Shown here: positions 51,233-60,886 of the stretch, piece after piece | Layout: each line of letters opens with the position of its first letter | Position numbering within the stretch: the first letter of the stretch is position 1 | NCBI GenBank assembly: GCA_019115765.1 | Contig: DXCZ01000105.1 | Span: 1-64,000 of the forward strand | Origin: Candidatus Mediterraneibacter stercoripullorum | GTDB lineage: Bacteria > Bacillota > Clostridia > Lachnospirales > Lachnospiraceae | Direction of reading: 5' to 3' | DNA: 64,000 nucleotides | Position numbers and translations under genes: made by a program | Notes under the pieces: model-generated | What the model was told of the DNA's origin: nothing | The model's input: the letters and a program-made list of their open reading frames with translations, nothing else | Database searches by the model: none

Positions 51233-53106
51233 TCTGTCTGATCTCCTCCGGGATAAATGTCGGTGATCTGCCTGAAGATAGTGTCTGCACCAAGCCCCAC
51301 TTCCTTCCTGAGCACCTCCACATTGCCGTGCTCTACATAATCGTCAGAAATGGCAACATTCCACACCTTCACGTTCAGATCATTGTTCTCTGTATATTCC
51401 AGTACATGTTCGCCGAATCCTCCGGCAAGCACATTCTCTTCTATAGTTACAAACAGGCTGTGATCCTCCGCCAGCCTGTTCAGGAGCTCCGCATCCAGCG
51501 GCTTCACGAACCGGGCATTGACCAGAGTGCAGGAATAGCCCGCTTCTTTCAGCATATTCCACACCTGTTCCGCTGTTTCTGCCATGTGTCCCACGAAAAT
51601 AAGAGCAATATTTTTCTCCTTGTAGATCACTTCACTCTTCCCGTACTCAACAGGCGCGCGGAACTGCTTCATTCCTTTCCACGCCTCGCCTCTGGGATAA
51701 CGGATCGCAACGGGATAAGGAAAATCCACTGCAAATCTGAGCATATCTGCCATCTCCCACCGGTTCTTCGGAGAGATGACCGTCATATTGGGGATCATGG
51801 ACAGATAGGACAGATCAAATACGCCCTGATGAGTCTCTCCGTCACTTCCCACCAGTCCGGCACGGTCTACCGCGATCACAACCGGAAGATTCTGGAGACA
51901 GACATCGTGGATCATCTGATCATAGGCCCTCTGAAGGAAAGAAGAATATACCGCGAAGACAGGCTTCATTCCTCCAGCGGCAAGTCCTGCCGCAAAGGTC
52001 ACAGCATGTTCCTCAGCAATACCTACATCAAAAAAGCGGTCAGGGTATCGTTTCTCAAACCGGGACAGCCCGGTCCCATCTGCCATGGCAGCAGTGATGG
52101 CAACTATCCTTCTGTCACGGCCGGCAATATCCGACAGCACCTTCGAGAACACATCTGTATAGCTGTCTGCCTTTTGCTCTTCACATGGCTCTCCGGTCTT
52201 GATATCAAAGGGACCGGTCCCGTGAAATCTGGATGGATTCTCCTCTGCAGGGGCATAGCCTCTTCCTTTCTGGGTAATGACATGGACAAGGACCGCATGA
52301 TCTACCCGTTTCGCCTCCCTCAGGATCCGGGTCAGCTTCCGGATATCGTGACCGTCTACCGGGCCCAGATAGGTGATTCCCATATCCTCGAAGAACATCC
52401 CGGGAACAAACAGCTGCTTGATCCCGCTCTTTGTCCGTTTTACCTGGCTTATGATCCGGTCGCCTTTTCCGGGGATCCGCTTCAAAGTATCTTCTACGCC
52501 TCTTTTCAGTTCTGTATATGCCTGAGCGGTGCGAAGTCCATTGAGATACTGGGACATTCCTCCCACGTTTCTGGAGATGGACATCTCATTGTCATTTAAT
52601 ACAATAATAAAATTGCTCTTGATCCGGGAGGCGTTGTTTAAAGCCTCATATGCCATACCTCCCGTCATGGCGCCATCACCGATGATAGACACCACATTAT
52701 AGGAATCACCGGTAAGTTCCCTGGCAGCTACATATCCCAGACCTGCAGAAATAGAAGTGGAACTGTGCCCCGTGTCAAATGCGTCGCAGTCGCTCTCTTT
52801 ACGCTTGGGGAACCCGCTCATGCCGCCGTATTTGCGAAGCGCATCGAATCCTGACTTCCTCCCTGTGAGAAGCTTGTGGGTATAGGACTGATGGCCCACA
52901 TCCCAGATCAGCTTGTCCTGGGGCAGATCGAATACAAGATGAAGAGCCATGGTCAGTTCTACCACTCCCAGATTGGACGCCAGATGTCCGCCTGTTACAC
53001 TGATCTTTTCGATCAGGAACCGTCTGATCTCATCTGCCAGTACTGAGAGTTCCTCCGGCTTTAACTTTTTTATATCATTTTCTTTCTGAATCTTCTCAAG
53101 TGCCAT
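51229..53106 (-). CDS. dxs: 1-deoxy-D-xylulose-5-phosphate synthase
   Basis: 625 residues from ATG 53106 (AAGGAGG nine bases upstream). Thiamine-diphosphate enzyme: GHQSYTHKLLTGR, SIIGDGAMTGGMAYEALNNA (TPP/Mg motif), and GIAEEHAVTFAAGLA in the pyrimidine domain; transketolase C-domain. First step of the MEP isoprenoid pathway, adjacent to the prenyl synthase. Confidence 0.97.
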   Translation of the reverse strand: MALEKIQKENDIKKLKPEELSVLADEIRRFLIEKISVTGGHLASNLGVVELTMALHLVFDLPQDKLIWDVGHQSYTHKLLTGRKSGFDALRKYGGMSGFPKRKESDCDAFDTGHSSTSISAGLGYVAARELTGDSYNVVSIIGDGAMTGGMAYEALNNASRIKSNFIIVLNDNEMSISRNVGGMSQYLNGLRTAQAYTELKRGVEDTLKRIPGKGDRIISQVKRTKSGIKQLFVPGMFFEDMGITYLGPVDGHDIRKLTRILREAKRVDHAVLVHVITQKGRGYAPAEENPSRFHGTGPFDIKTGEPCEEQKADSYTDVFSKVLSDIAGRDRRIVAITAAMADGTGLSRFEKRYPDRFFDVGIAEEHAVTFAAGLAAGGMKPVFAVYSSFLQRAYDQMIHDVCLQNLPVVIAVDRAGLVGSDGETHQGVFDLSYLSMIPNMTVISPKNRWEMADMLRFAVDFPYPVAIRYPRGEAWKGMKQFRAPVEYGKSEVIYKEKNIALIFVGHMAETAEQVWNMLKEAGYSCTLVNARFVKPLDAELLNRLAEDHSLFVTIEENVLAGGFGEHVLEYTENNDLNVKVWNVAISDDYVEHGNVEVLRKEVGLGADTIFRQITDIYPGGDQTE

Positions 53107-53119
53107 AAGGAGATCCTCC

Positions 53120-54010
53120 TTATTTTTCTCTGTAGACAAGGGACTTCAGAAGCTGCTCAAGGAACTCATCCTGCGCCGGATATCCGTTCAGTTCACGGAT
53201 GGCCTCAGCTGTCATCCTCTCCACATCTTTCTTTGACTCTTCAATCCCTTTCAGTGTGACATAAGTCGTCTTCTCATTTTTCTCATCACTGTGGACCGGC
53301 TTTCCAAGCACTTCTGTCGTGCTGGTCACATCCAGGATATCATCCTGGATCTGGAATGCCAGACCGATCTTCCTGGCAATCTGCTCTACAGTGCGGATAT
53401 CCTCGTCTTCCGCTCCTGCCATCACGGCACCGACCATCATGGCCGCTTCGATCAGTGCACTGGTCTTCAGGCGGTAGATGAAGTCAAGGACATCTCCCGG
53501 CACCTCATGACCGGACTCCTTCACATCTACAACCTGCCCTCCGATCATGCCATAGATACCGGCCTTTCCCGCCAGGATCTTCATAGCCTTGCCTGCACGT
53601 GCTCCATACTCTCCGCCCAGATCAAAGCTCCTGCATGCCGTCTCGAAGGCATAGTTCAGCAGAGCGTCCCCTGCAAGGATCCCCATATCTTCTCCGTAAA
53701 CGATATGAGTTGTCTTCCTTCCTCGTCTGTACTCGTCATTATCCATGGCCGGCAGATCATCATGAACCAGAGAATAGGTATGGATCATCTCGATTGCAGC
53801 CATGAAGGGAGCAATCATGCCGGGCTCACCGCCAAACAGCCGGTATGTTTCCAGCATAAGCATAGGCCGGATCCTCTTCCCGCCGGCCATCAGGCTGTAC
53901 TCCATAGCCTCCATAATTATCTTCTGGTATCCTTCCTGTGCAGGAAGATATCTGCGCAGTATCTCTTCGATATATTCAATCCTTCTTGTATATTCCTCAT
54001 TAAAATTCAT
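53120..54010 (-). CDS. ispA: Polyprenyl (farnesyl/geranyl) diphosphate synthase
   Basis: 296 residues from ATG 54010, overlapping the xseB stop by 11 bp. Isoprenyl synthase with GGKRIRPML, first Asp-rich motif HDDLPAMDND, and second Asp-rich motif QIQDDILD. It condenses isopentenyl units to C15-type products. Product length is inferred from the family. Confidence 0.94.
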   Translation of the reverse strand: MNFNEEYTRRIEYIEEILRRYLPAQEGYQKIIMEAMEYSLMAGGKRIRPMLMLETYRLFGGEPGMIAPFMAAIEMIHTYSLVHDDLPAMDNDEYRRGRKTTHIVYGEDMGILAGDALLNYAFETACRSFDLGGEYGARAGKAMKILAGKAGIYGMIGGQVVDVKESGHEVPGDVLDFIYRLKTSALIEAAMMVGAVMAGAEDEDIRTVEQIARKIGLAFQIQDDILDVTSTTEVLGKPVHSDEKNEKTTYVTLKGIEESKKDVERMTAEAIRELNGYPAQDEFLEQLLKSLVYREK

Positions 54011-54215
54011 GGGTGCTACCATCCTCATCCAGGACCAGAACCTTTTTCTCTACTTCATCAATAGATTTCCCACATTCTTTCAAAAGGTTCATTCCTTTAT
54101 TATATAAATCAAACGACTTCTCCAGAGAAACGTCATCCGCTTCCAGTTCTCCAATGATCGTTTCAAGCTGTCCAAACATCTCTTCCAGAGTCTGTTTTTT
54201 CTTTTTTTCTGCCAA
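54000..54215 (-). CDS. xseB: Exodeoxyribonuclease VII small subunit
   Basis: 71 residues, helical, with TLEEMFGQLETIIGELEADD and EKSFDLYNKGMNLLKEC typical of XseB. It partners the large subunit gene 22 bp upstream. The start is TTG 54215 with GAGGAG upstream. Confidence 0.92.
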   Translation of the reverse strand: MAEKKKKQTLEEMFGQLETIIGELEADDVSLEKSFDLYNKGMNLLKECGKSIDEVEKKVLVLDEDGSTHEF

Positions 54216-54237
54216 AGCAAGCTCCTCCTCATCCCTG

Positions 54238-55473
54238 TCAGGATTCTTCTGTCTGTCCGTTTCTGGTGTCCGGATAAGTGATCCGGGAAACTGACTTCAC
54301 TTCTGCACGGATCGTACCGTCTGTCACATAGATCGTAATGGAATCTCCCTTACTGACCTGTCCGATGCGCCTTACATTTCCTTCCGTTCCCTGCACATAG
54401 GAATATCCCTGGCTCAGCTTCTCCAGAGGAGAGAGTCCTTTCATCTTCTCAATGTACAGGGCAAGTCTGTGCTTACGTCCGGTCATGCGCATATCCATCA
54501 CAGTCCGCAGGCGATTTTCCAGTTCCGCTGCATACTGCCGTCTCTCATTGAGCTTCTGGCGGGGATGGGCGAACTTCAGACGAAGCGCCGTCCGCTCCAG
54601 TGCGGACCGCCATGCAGTAGTCTTCATATATACTGCCTTCCTCATGGACTGCGCGCAGGAAAGCATCCGTTCGCGGACCTCCCGGTATTCATATACCGCC
54701 AGCTCTGCCGCCGCCGAAGGCGTAGGCGCTCTCAGATCCGCCACAAAGTCCGCGATCGTCGTATCCGTCTCGTGTCCCACAGCAGAAATCACAGGAACCG
54801 TACAGTCAAAGATTGCCCGTGCCACACTCTCTTCATTGAATGCCCACAGGTCTTCTATACTTCCTCCGCCTCTGCCGACAATGATCACATCCACCTGCTT
54901 TTTCTCCAGGGCCCGTATCCCCCGGATAATACTCTCCGCGGCACCTTCTCCCTGGACCTGGGCAGGATAAAGGATCAGCTGCACATATGGATTTCTGCGT
55001 GTAGAGATATTGATAATATCACGGACCGCGGCTCCTGTAGGAGCGGTAACAATTCCTACTGTATTCACATATCTGGGAATCGGGCGCTTGTACTCCGGAG
55101 CGAACATTCCCATCTCGCCCAGCTCCTTCTTCAGAGCTTCGAACCTCTCATAGAGGAGCCCTGCGCCGTCCAGGATGATCTCCCGGGCATAGAGCTGATA
55201 TCTCCCGTCTCTTTCATAGACATCCACATTTCCGAGGACGATCACCTGCTGTCCGTCCTGCATACGAAAAGAAAGCCCCGCCCTTGCCCCTGCAAACATA
55301 ACGCAGGCAATCGTGCCGGACTCATCTTTCAGCGAAAAATATATGTGCCCTGATGAATGATATTTGCAGTTGGACACTTCTCCTTTTACATAGATCCGGT
55401 TCAGCATGAAATCCTGTGTAAACATATTTCTGATATAGGAGTTCACCTGTCTGACCGTATAGACACTGTTCAT
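54238..55473 (-). CDS. xseA: Exodeoxyribonuclease VII large subunit
   Basis: 411 residues. N-terminal OB fold (IYVKGEVSNCKYHSSGHIYF), catalytic region with IVTAPTGAAVRDI, VIIVGRGGGSIEDLWAFN and AVGHETDTTIADFVADLRAPTP, then a coiled-coil. With XseB it degrades single-stranded DNA. ATG 55473 is 2 bp after nusB. Confidence 0.96.
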   Translation of the reverse strand: MNSVYTVRQVNSYIRNMFTQDFMLNRIYVKGEVSNCKYHSSGHIYFSLKDESGTIACVMFAGARAGLSFRMQDGQQVIVLGNVDVYERDGRYQLYAREIILDGAGLLYERFEALKKELGEMGMFAPEYKRPIPRYVNTVGIVTAPTGAAVRDIINISTRRNPYVQLILYPAQVQGEGAAESIIRGIRALEKKQVDVIIVGRGGGSIEDLWAFNEESVARAIFDCTVPVISAVGHETDTTIADFVADLRAPTPSAAAELAVYEYREVRERMLSCAQSMRKAVYMKTTAWRSALERTALRLKFAHPRQKLNERRQYAAELENRLRTVMDMRMTGRKHRLALYIEKMKGLSPLEKLSQGYSYVQGTEGNVRRIGQVSKGDSITIYVTDGTIRAEVKSVSRITYPDTRNGQTEES

Positions 55474-55474
55474 G

Positions 55475-55882
55475 CTATGACTCCAGTTTCGCCAGTTTCC
55501 CCAGCACTCCGTTCACGAAAGACGGGCTGTCTCCGCCGCTGAACTTCTTGGCCAGTTCCACTGCTTCGTTGATGGCTACTCCCGTCGGGATCTCATCGTC
55601 CCATTTCATCTCATAAGCTCCAAGTCTGAGTATCGTCAGATCCACTTTATTCATCCTGGAAGTCTTCCATCCTTTTGTATTCTCATTGATAAGCGCATCA
55701 ATCTCCGGTACATGGGAGACAACCGCCTCATATTTCTTCCGTATGTATTCCTTATCTTTCTCGGCCGCATCCTCAAGCGTCTCGAAATAATACTTCAGAT
55801 GCTCAGGCATCTCGGCCGCCTCATTAAATTCTATCTGGAACAGCATCTTGAAAATGTGTTCACGAAGTTCCGTCCTTACCAT
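55475..55882 (-). CDS. nusB: Transcription antitermination factor NusB
   Basis: 135 residues from ATG 55882 with AGGAG upstream, giving the typical start MVRTELREHIFKMLFQIEF. All-helical, ending AVELAKKFSGGDSPSFVNGV. It forms antitermination complexes on rRNA operons. First gene after a terminator, so it probably heads an operon with xseA-xseB-ispA-dxs. Confidence 0.94.
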   Translation of the reverse strand: MVRTELREHIFKMLFQIEFNEAAEMPEHLKYYFETLEDAAEKDKEYIRKKYEAVVSHVPEIDALINENTKGWKTSRMNKVDLTILRLGAYEMKWDDEIPTGVAINEAVELAKKFSGGDSPSFVNGVLGKLAKLES

Positions 55883-55931
55883 ATGGTCTCCTCTCATCTA
55901 CCGGTAATAAAATTATTTTTCCTGCTTACAG

Positions 55932-55954
55932 AAAAAGGATGTCTTGCGACATCC
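55932..55954 (-). terminator. Intrinsic terminator between the Asp23 gene and nusB
   Basis: GGATGTC (55937-55943), loop TTGC, GACATCC (55948-55954). On the minus strand TTTTTC follows. It ends the Asp23 transcript before nusB. Confidence 0.78.
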
Positions 55955-55992
55955 CTTATTATACAACACGTGACAGGATCATTGCAATAAGA

Positions 55993-56376
55993 TCACTCCT
56001 GGTTTTCCATCTCAACTCCTGCAACTCTGATGTTGACATCTGCCACTTCCAGACCGGTCATGTTCTCTACCGCGTTCTTCACCTTCTCCTGAACCTTTGC
56101 AGAAACATCTACAATACTGTAGTTATACTTCATATTCAGCGCCAGGGAAACTGTAACAACACCTTCAAGCACATCCACCTTCACGCCCTTCGACAGGTTC
56201 TTCATCCCCAGACGGCTGATCAGCTCGTTGGTAATGTTCCCCGCCATGGAAGCAACTCCTTCTACTTCCGTAGCAGCAAGAGCAGCGATGATCGCCACTA
56301 CTTCATCTGCGATCTTCACTTCTCCCATGCTGGTATCATTTTGTATCGTATAAGTATTTCTTTCGTCCTTCGCCAT
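55993..56376 (-). CDS. Asp23/Gls24 family envelope-stress protein (YqhY-like)
   Basis: 127 residues from ATG 56376 with GGAGG eight bases upstream; a TTG six bases earlier is rejected. EVKIADEVVAIIAALAATEVEGVASM and the GVKVDVLEGVVTVSLALN strand are the Asp23 pattern. In Bacillus the homologue YqhY sits by nusB, and links to lipid synthesis have been proposed. Role here is not known. Confidence 0.9.
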   Translation of the reverse strand: MAKDERNTYTIQNDTSMGEVKIADEVVAIIAALAATEVEGVASMAGNITNELISRLGMKNLSKGVKVDVLEGVVTVSLALNMKYNYSIVDVSAKVQEKVKNAVENMTGLEVADVNIRVAGVEMENQE

Positions 56377-56410
56377 GTTCAAAACCTCCCGTTTTGTCTA
56401 ATCTTTTTAC

Positions 56411-56438
56411 ATTATAACAAATATCCCGGATTTTGCAA
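56411..56438 (-). promoter_or_regulatory. Sigma-A-type promoter of the Asp23-family gene
   Basis: TTGCAA (56433-56438), 16 bases, TATAAT (56411-56416), about 35 bases before the ATG at 56376. Confidence 0.7.
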
Positions 56439-56452
56439 AGGGATTCGTTTTC

Positions 56453-58045
56453 TTATGACCTTCCGAACTCAGAAAGCTGAAGTCCCTCGTTCCGCTCCAG
56501 CGTCATGCGGATGCTCCACTCATGGATAAACAGTAGGAGCGGGCGCCCTTTCAGGTCTCTGATCTTCTTCATATCTGACGTGCCGCTCAGGCGGTCCATA
56601 TCCACATCCGGCGTCTCGATCCACCGGATATGCTCGTACGGCAGATTCTCCAGGATGATCTCCACATTGTATTCATTCTTCAGCCGGTATTTCAGCACAT
56701 CAAACTGCAGGACGCCTACAACTCCAACGATGATCTCTTCCATTCCGGTATTGTATTCCTGGAAGATCTGGATCGCGCCTTCCTGAGCGATCTGGTTGAT
56801 CCCCTTGACAAACTGCTTCCTCTTCATAGTGTCCACCTGGCGCACTCTGGCGAAATGTTCCGGGGCAAATGTTGGGATTCCCTCATAGGCAAACTTCTCT
56901 TTTGATGTGGTCAGCGTATCTCCGATGGAAAAGATCCCGGGATCAAAGACACCGATAATATCTCCTCCATAGGCCTTGTCAATGATCTTCCTCTCACTTG
57001 CCATCATCTGCTGCGGCTGAGAGAGACGTACCTCCTTCTGTCCCTGTACATGATACACAGTCATCCCCGCATCGAACTCACCGGAACAGATCCTCATGAA
57101 TGCGATCCTGTCTCTGTGAGCCTTGTTCATGTTCGCCTGTATCTTGAACACAAACGCCGAGAAATCCTTTTCTGTCATCGGGTCGATCTCCCCCTGATCA
57201 GACATTCTCGGCAGAGGGGATGTAGTCATCCTAATGAAATGCTCCAGGAATGTCTGCACTCCGAAGTTGGTCAGAGCAGAACCGAAGAATACCGGAGAAA
57301 GCTTCCCCTGATCTACCAGATCCTGGTCAAACTCTGCGGAAGCCCCGTCCAGGAGCTCGATCTCCTCCTCCAGATTAATCTTGGCTTCCGTTCCGATCAG
57401 CCAGTCGATCTCCGGATTATTGATCTGTACTTTCTTCACTTCTCCTACTGTTGTGCCCTTCTTTGTATCAGAGAAGAGCTCAACTTCTTTCTCCGCCCTG
57501 TCATAGACACCCTTGAACGCCTTACCTGAACCGATAGGCCAGTTTACCGGACAGGTGGGGATTCCCAGCTCCTTCTCTATATCATCCAGCAGGTCAAAGG
57601 TATCCTTTGCATCCCGGTCCATCTTGTTGATAAAGGTAAAGATCGGGATATGGCGCATGGCACAGACTTTGAACAGCTTCCTTGTCTGTGCCTCCACGCC
57701 CTTGGATGCATCAATGACCATGACCGCCGAGTCCGCCGCCATCAGCGTACGGTAGGTATCCTCTGAGAAGTCCTGATGTCCTGGCGTATCAAGAATATTG
57801 ATACAGAATCCCTCGTAATTGAACTGAAGGACAGAGGATGTGACCGAGATACCTCTCTCCTTCTCGATCTCCATCCAGTCCGAGACTGCATGTTTTGCCG
57901 TTGCTTTGCCTTTGACTGATCCGGCCTGATTGATAACGCCTCCGTAGAGCAGGAACTTCTCTGTCAGCGTTGTCTTTCCCGCATCCGGATGAGAAATAAT
58001 GGCAAACGTTCTTCTCTTTTTTATCTCATTGGTAATATCCGACAT
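56453..58045 (-). CDS. prfC: Peptide chain release factor 3
   Basis: 530 residues from ATG 58045 (AGGAGAAG upstream). GTPase with HPDAGKTTLTEKFL (G1), DTPGHQDFSED (G3) and FINKMDRDAKD (G4). It recycles RF1/RF2 from the ribosome. The gene lies between cysK and the Asp23 gene. Confidence 0.95.
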   Translation of the reverse strand: MSDITNEIKKRRTFAIISHPDAGKTTLTEKFLLYGGVINQAGSVKGKATAKHAVSDWMEIEKERGISVTSSVLQFNYEGFCINILDTPGHQDFSEDTYRTLMAADSAVMVIDASKGVEAQTRKLFKVCAMRHIPIFTFINKMDRDAKDTFDLLDDIEKELGIPTCPVNWPIGSGKAFKGVYDRAEKEVELFSDTKKGTTVGEVKKVQINNPEIDWLIGTEAKINLEEEIELLDGASAEFDQDLVDQGKLSPVFFGSALTNFGVQTFLEHFIRMTTSPLPRMSDQGEIDPMTEKDFSAFVFKIQANMNKAHRDRIAFMRICSGEFDAGMTVYHVQGQKEVRLSQPQQMMASERKIIDKAYGGDIIGVFDPGIFSIGDTLTTSKEKFAYEGIPTFAPEHFARVRQVDTMKRKQFVKGINQIAQEGAIQIFQEYNTGMEEIIVGVVGVLQFDVLKYRLKNEYNVEIILENLPYEHIRWIETPDVDMDRLSGTSDMKKIRDLKGRPLLLFIHEWSIRMTLERNEGLQLSEFGRS

Positions 58046-58121
58046 ATATATCTTCTCCTGATTCTTCTTCCTTATCCTGCATTTCTGCACATTTCATCGT
58101 CTCAGCCGCACCCGCAGTCTG

Positions 58122-59063
58122 CTATTCTTCAAAAAGAGGCGTAGAGAAATATCTTTCCGCAGTGTCAGGCAGTACTGTTACAACTGTTTTCCCCGGTCCC
58201 AGTTTACGTGCAAGCTTCAGAGCGGCCGCCACATTGGTCCCTGAAGAAATACCGCACATGATCCCTTCCTTCGAGGCAAGCTCCTGGGAGGTACGGATCG
58301 CCTCCTCATCTGTCACGATACAGATCTCATCATAAATGTCCATGTTCAATATAGCCGGAATCACTCCGTCTCCGATTCCCATCTGCAGATGCGTTCCGAT
58401 CGAACCGCCGGACAGGATTGCCGCATGCTCAGGCTCTACAGCCCAGATTTCCATATCCGGATTCTTCTCCTTCAGCACTTCCCCGATACCGGTGATCGTT
58501 CCGCCTGTTCCGATTCCGGAACAGAAACCATCGATGGGACAGCCCGCCTGTTCCAGGATCTCTGCCGCCGTCTGGTCTCTGTGCACTGCCGGATTGGCCG
58601 GATTCTCAAACTGCTGGGGAACGAAGACTCTCGGATCCTCCGCAGCCATACGCAGAGCTGTATTCAGACATTCCTCAATACATGCTCCGATATTTCCTGC
58701 ATCATGGATCAGGATCACCTCGGCGCCATAGTGTTTTACCAGTTTTCTGCGTTCCTCACTGACAGAGTCAGGCATGATGATCTTTGTCTTATATCCCCGT
58801 ACTGCGCCTACAAGCGCGAGACCAATGCCCTGATTGCCGCTGGTCGGCTCCACGATAATAGTATCTTCTTTGATCAGCCCTCTGTCCTCTGCGTCTTTGA
58901 TCATATTATATGCAGTCCTTGTCTTAATGGAGCCGCCCACATTCAGGCCCTCGAATTTTACAAGAATCTGCGCACTGCCTTCCTCCGCCATCCGGCCCAG
59001 CCGGATCAGCGGAGTATGGCCCATTGCTTCCAGTATATTATTATAAATCATTGCTGTTTCCAT
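58122..59063 (-). CDS. cysK: Cysteine synthase A-like PLP enzyme
   Basis: 313 residues of the beta-family PLP fold. The Schiff-base Lys is in LNVGGSIKTRTAYNM, where classical CysK has PxSSVKDR, and the substrate loop reads PTSGNQGIGLAL rather than SGNTG. GIGTGGTITGIGEVL is the phosphate-binding loop. The usual reaction is O-acetylserine plus sulfide to cysteine. The two variations leave open a related beta-replacement reaction. ATG 59063; an ATG four codons downstream (MIYNN) is also plausible. It has its own promoter. Confidence 0.85.
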   Translation of the reverse strand: METAMIYNNILEAMGHTPLIRLGRMAEEGSAQILVKFEGLNVGGSIKTRTAYNMIKDAEDRGLIKEDTIIVEPTSGNQGIGLALVGAVRGYKTKIIMPDSVSEERRKLVKHYGAEVILIHDAGNIGACIEECLNTALRMAAEDPRVFVPQQFENPANPAVHRDQTAAEILEQAGCPIDGFCSGIGTGGTITGIGEVLKEKNPDMEIWAVEPEHAAILSGGSIGTHLQMGIGDGVIPAILNMDIYDEICIVTDEEAIRTSQELASKEGIMCGISSGTNVAAALKLARKLGPGKTVVTVLPDTAERYFSTPLFEE

Positions 59064-59105
59064 ACCTTTCCGATAAACTTATTTCTGATATACCCTAACT
59101 TTAAT

Positions 59106-59134
59106 ATTATATTACGGAAAGATGCAGAACTCAA
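59106..59134 (-). promoter_or_regulatory. Sigma-A-type promoter of cysK
   Basis: TTGAGT (59129-59134), 17 bases, TATAAT (59106-59111) on the minus strand, about 43 bases before the ATG. Confidence 0.7.
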
Positions 59135-59179
59135 CTAATTTCTTAACCATTTCAGCCGCTTTTATACTTTTATGCGTTT

Positions 59180-59797
59180 TTATTCGTGGATCGGTGTGAT
59201 CACTATATTTTCCGGAGCAATGTCTGTCTGCCTTGTAACGATATCCTCGATCTGCGCCCGGTTTGCATCTGTCAGTTCCGATGCGTTCACCACAACATCC
59301 GCGGAATCTTCTGTCAGGCTGACTACCGCCTCAGAAAAGCCCTTCGCTGACATCAGTGTCTCAATCGCCACCTCTTTTTCAGAGATTTCTGTGAGCGCCA
59401 CCATCTGAGCAACAGCGTCCTTTTTCTCCTCATCGCTCAGGTTTGTATTGTCAATGATCGCCTGCAGTGTCTCTTTATTCTGGGCCCGCACCTGTTCCCT
59501 TGATACTTTCGCCTGCGCTACTGTAGCTGCGGCATCGCCGCTGGTAAGCACTGCCTCTCCCGGAGTCCCTTCTATTTCCGAATCATTGCTGACGATATCC
59601 TCTGTAGAGCTCTCAATATCTTCCTGCGAGATATCCAGAAGTTCCTGGCTGGCAAGGTCTGCATTCGCCTCTGTGGTATTGTCCGTATCTGCCGCACCGT
59701 CAAAAAGCCGTCCCGAATAGTTCAGGTATCCTGCTACGGCGATCATGACGGCAAGAGTGGCGATAATAATCTGATTTTTCTTGAACAAACGTTTCAC
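59180..59797 (-). CDS. spoIIIAH: Stage III sporulation protein AH
   Basis: 205 residues: N-terminal membrane helix (residues 8-26), acidic/Ala-rich linker, and C-terminal YscJ/FliF-like ring-building domain (KEVAIETLMSAKGFSEAVVS, SADVVVNASELTDANRAQI). It forms the mother-cell side of the channel with SpoIIQ. GTG start at 59797 with AAGGAGG nine bases upstream. Confidence 0.93.
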   Translation of the reverse strand: MKRLFKKNQIIIATLAVMIAVAGYLNYSGRLFDGAADTDNTTEANADLASQELLDISQEDIESSTEDIVSNDSEIEGTPGEAVLTSGDAAATVAQAKVSREQVRAQNKETLQAIIDNTNLSDEEKKDAVAQMVALTEISEKEVAIETLMSAKGFSEAVVSLTEDSADVVVNASELTDANRAQIEDIVTRQTDIAPENIVITPIHE

Positions 59798-59812
59798 TTA
59801 ACAATCCTCCTT

Positions 59813-60415
59813 TTATGTATCAGCCCGTTTCATTATTTTAATCTTATGCGCCTCTACACCGAATAATGCCTGAACCGCCTCCGTAATGTTCCGGATCACA
59901 ACTGCATCGTCCCCGCCGTCTGCAATTACCACGACTCCCTCTATTTCCGGCGACAGTTCCATACTCACATATGGTGACTGGGAGCCGTCTGAATTCTGTT
60001 CGTATACACTTGTCTGATCCGACGAGCTGTCCTCTGTCACCCGTGTTCCGCCGCTGCTGTCCGCCTCATCTGTGGTCTGACTTGTGCTGGACCGGTCTTT
60101 CTCAACTACTTTCTGACTACTGGACTTCAGTGTGATCATCACGGTCACCTCACCTACGCCTTCTACGTTTTCCAGCGTCTGTGCCGTCTTCTGCTCCAGA
60201 TATGCTCCGTATGCATCGTCTGATGAGGGCAGATCCTGATCATCCCCGGATGAGATACCGGCATCATCACTTCCCTCTTCCGGAACAGGGAATACAGCCA
60301 CCAGCAGGAGAAGTCCCACAAGAAACAGGGTCACAAGCTGATTTTTCTTCGGAAGCTTTTCGCCGTTTCTGACGCCGGCGAGCCATGTCTTCCATTTATT
60401 TTCCTTACTCTCCAA
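59813..60415 (-). CDS. spoIIIAG: Stage III sporulation protein AG
   Basis: 200 residues with one membrane helix (about 27-45) and a ring-building extracytoplasmic domain (LENVEGVGEVTVMITLKSS, EIEGVVVIADGGDDAVVIRN). It forms a large ring in the intermembrane space. Start TTG 60415 with GGAGGAG upstream, overlapping spoIIIAF by 11 bp. Confidence 0.92.
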   Translation of the reverse strand: MESKENKWKTWLAGVRNGEKLPKKNQLVTLFLVGLLLLVAVFPVPEEGSDDAGISSGDDQDLPSSDDAYGAYLEQKTAQTLENVEGVGEVTVMITLKSSSQKVVEKDRSSTSQTTDEADSSGGTRVTEDSSSDQTSVYEQNSDGSQSPYVSMELSPEIEGVVVIADGGDDAVVIRNITEAVQALFGVEAHKIKIMKRADT

Positions 60416-60827
60416 TTCTGATCTCCTCCACTTCTATGAGGTTCTCATCCACGTTCTCAGCTCCGTTTTCTGTCTGCATCTCTCTGTTTTCTCCGGATAC
60501 ACCTTCCTCTGTTTCTCTGCCGGCTGTGCTGCCTATGTATTCCTCCGGGACAAAGTCCATGATATCCGCATTTTCCAGCCTTTCACCGGCCTCTCTTATC
60601 TCTCTGGTTTCCATTTCATATTCACGGCTGTGATACAGATCAAGGAAGCTCTGTTCTATTCCAGCGACTCTGAGCACAGGACTGATGAGCAGCATGATCA
60701 GTACAAGACCGGAAAAGAAACGGATATATTTCGTATACTGCTTTCCCGGGACAGCGTGCATCACAGCGGCGGAAACAACCAGATATGCAGCAATACTCTG
60801 GATCCATCCGTATAGTTCATCCAGCAT
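60405..60827 (-). CDS. spoIIIAF: Stage III sporulation protein AF
   Basis: 140 residues from ATG 60827 (GGGGAGG upstream). Two membrane helices (IQSIAAYLVVSAAVMH and YIRFFSGLVLIMLLISPVL), then a soluble C-terminal part. The channel component is known from Bacillus. Confidence 0.9.
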   Translation of the reverse strand: MLDELYGWIQSIAAYLVVSAAVMHAVPGKQYTKYIRFFSGLVLIMLLISPVLRVAGIEQSFLDLYHSREYEMETREIREAGERLENADIMDFVPEEYIGSTAGRETEEGVSGENREMQTENGAENVDENLIEVEEIRIGE

Positions 60828-60886
60828 TTTCTTTCCTCCCCTTTCCATCTGCATAAGTTCCACGGAATTTCACCGGACTGTACCGA

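Noticed and set aside
51169-52599. Plus-strand frame of 476 codons opposite dxs
   Set aside because: dxs is fully supported by motifs on the minus strand; the plus frame has no known domain.
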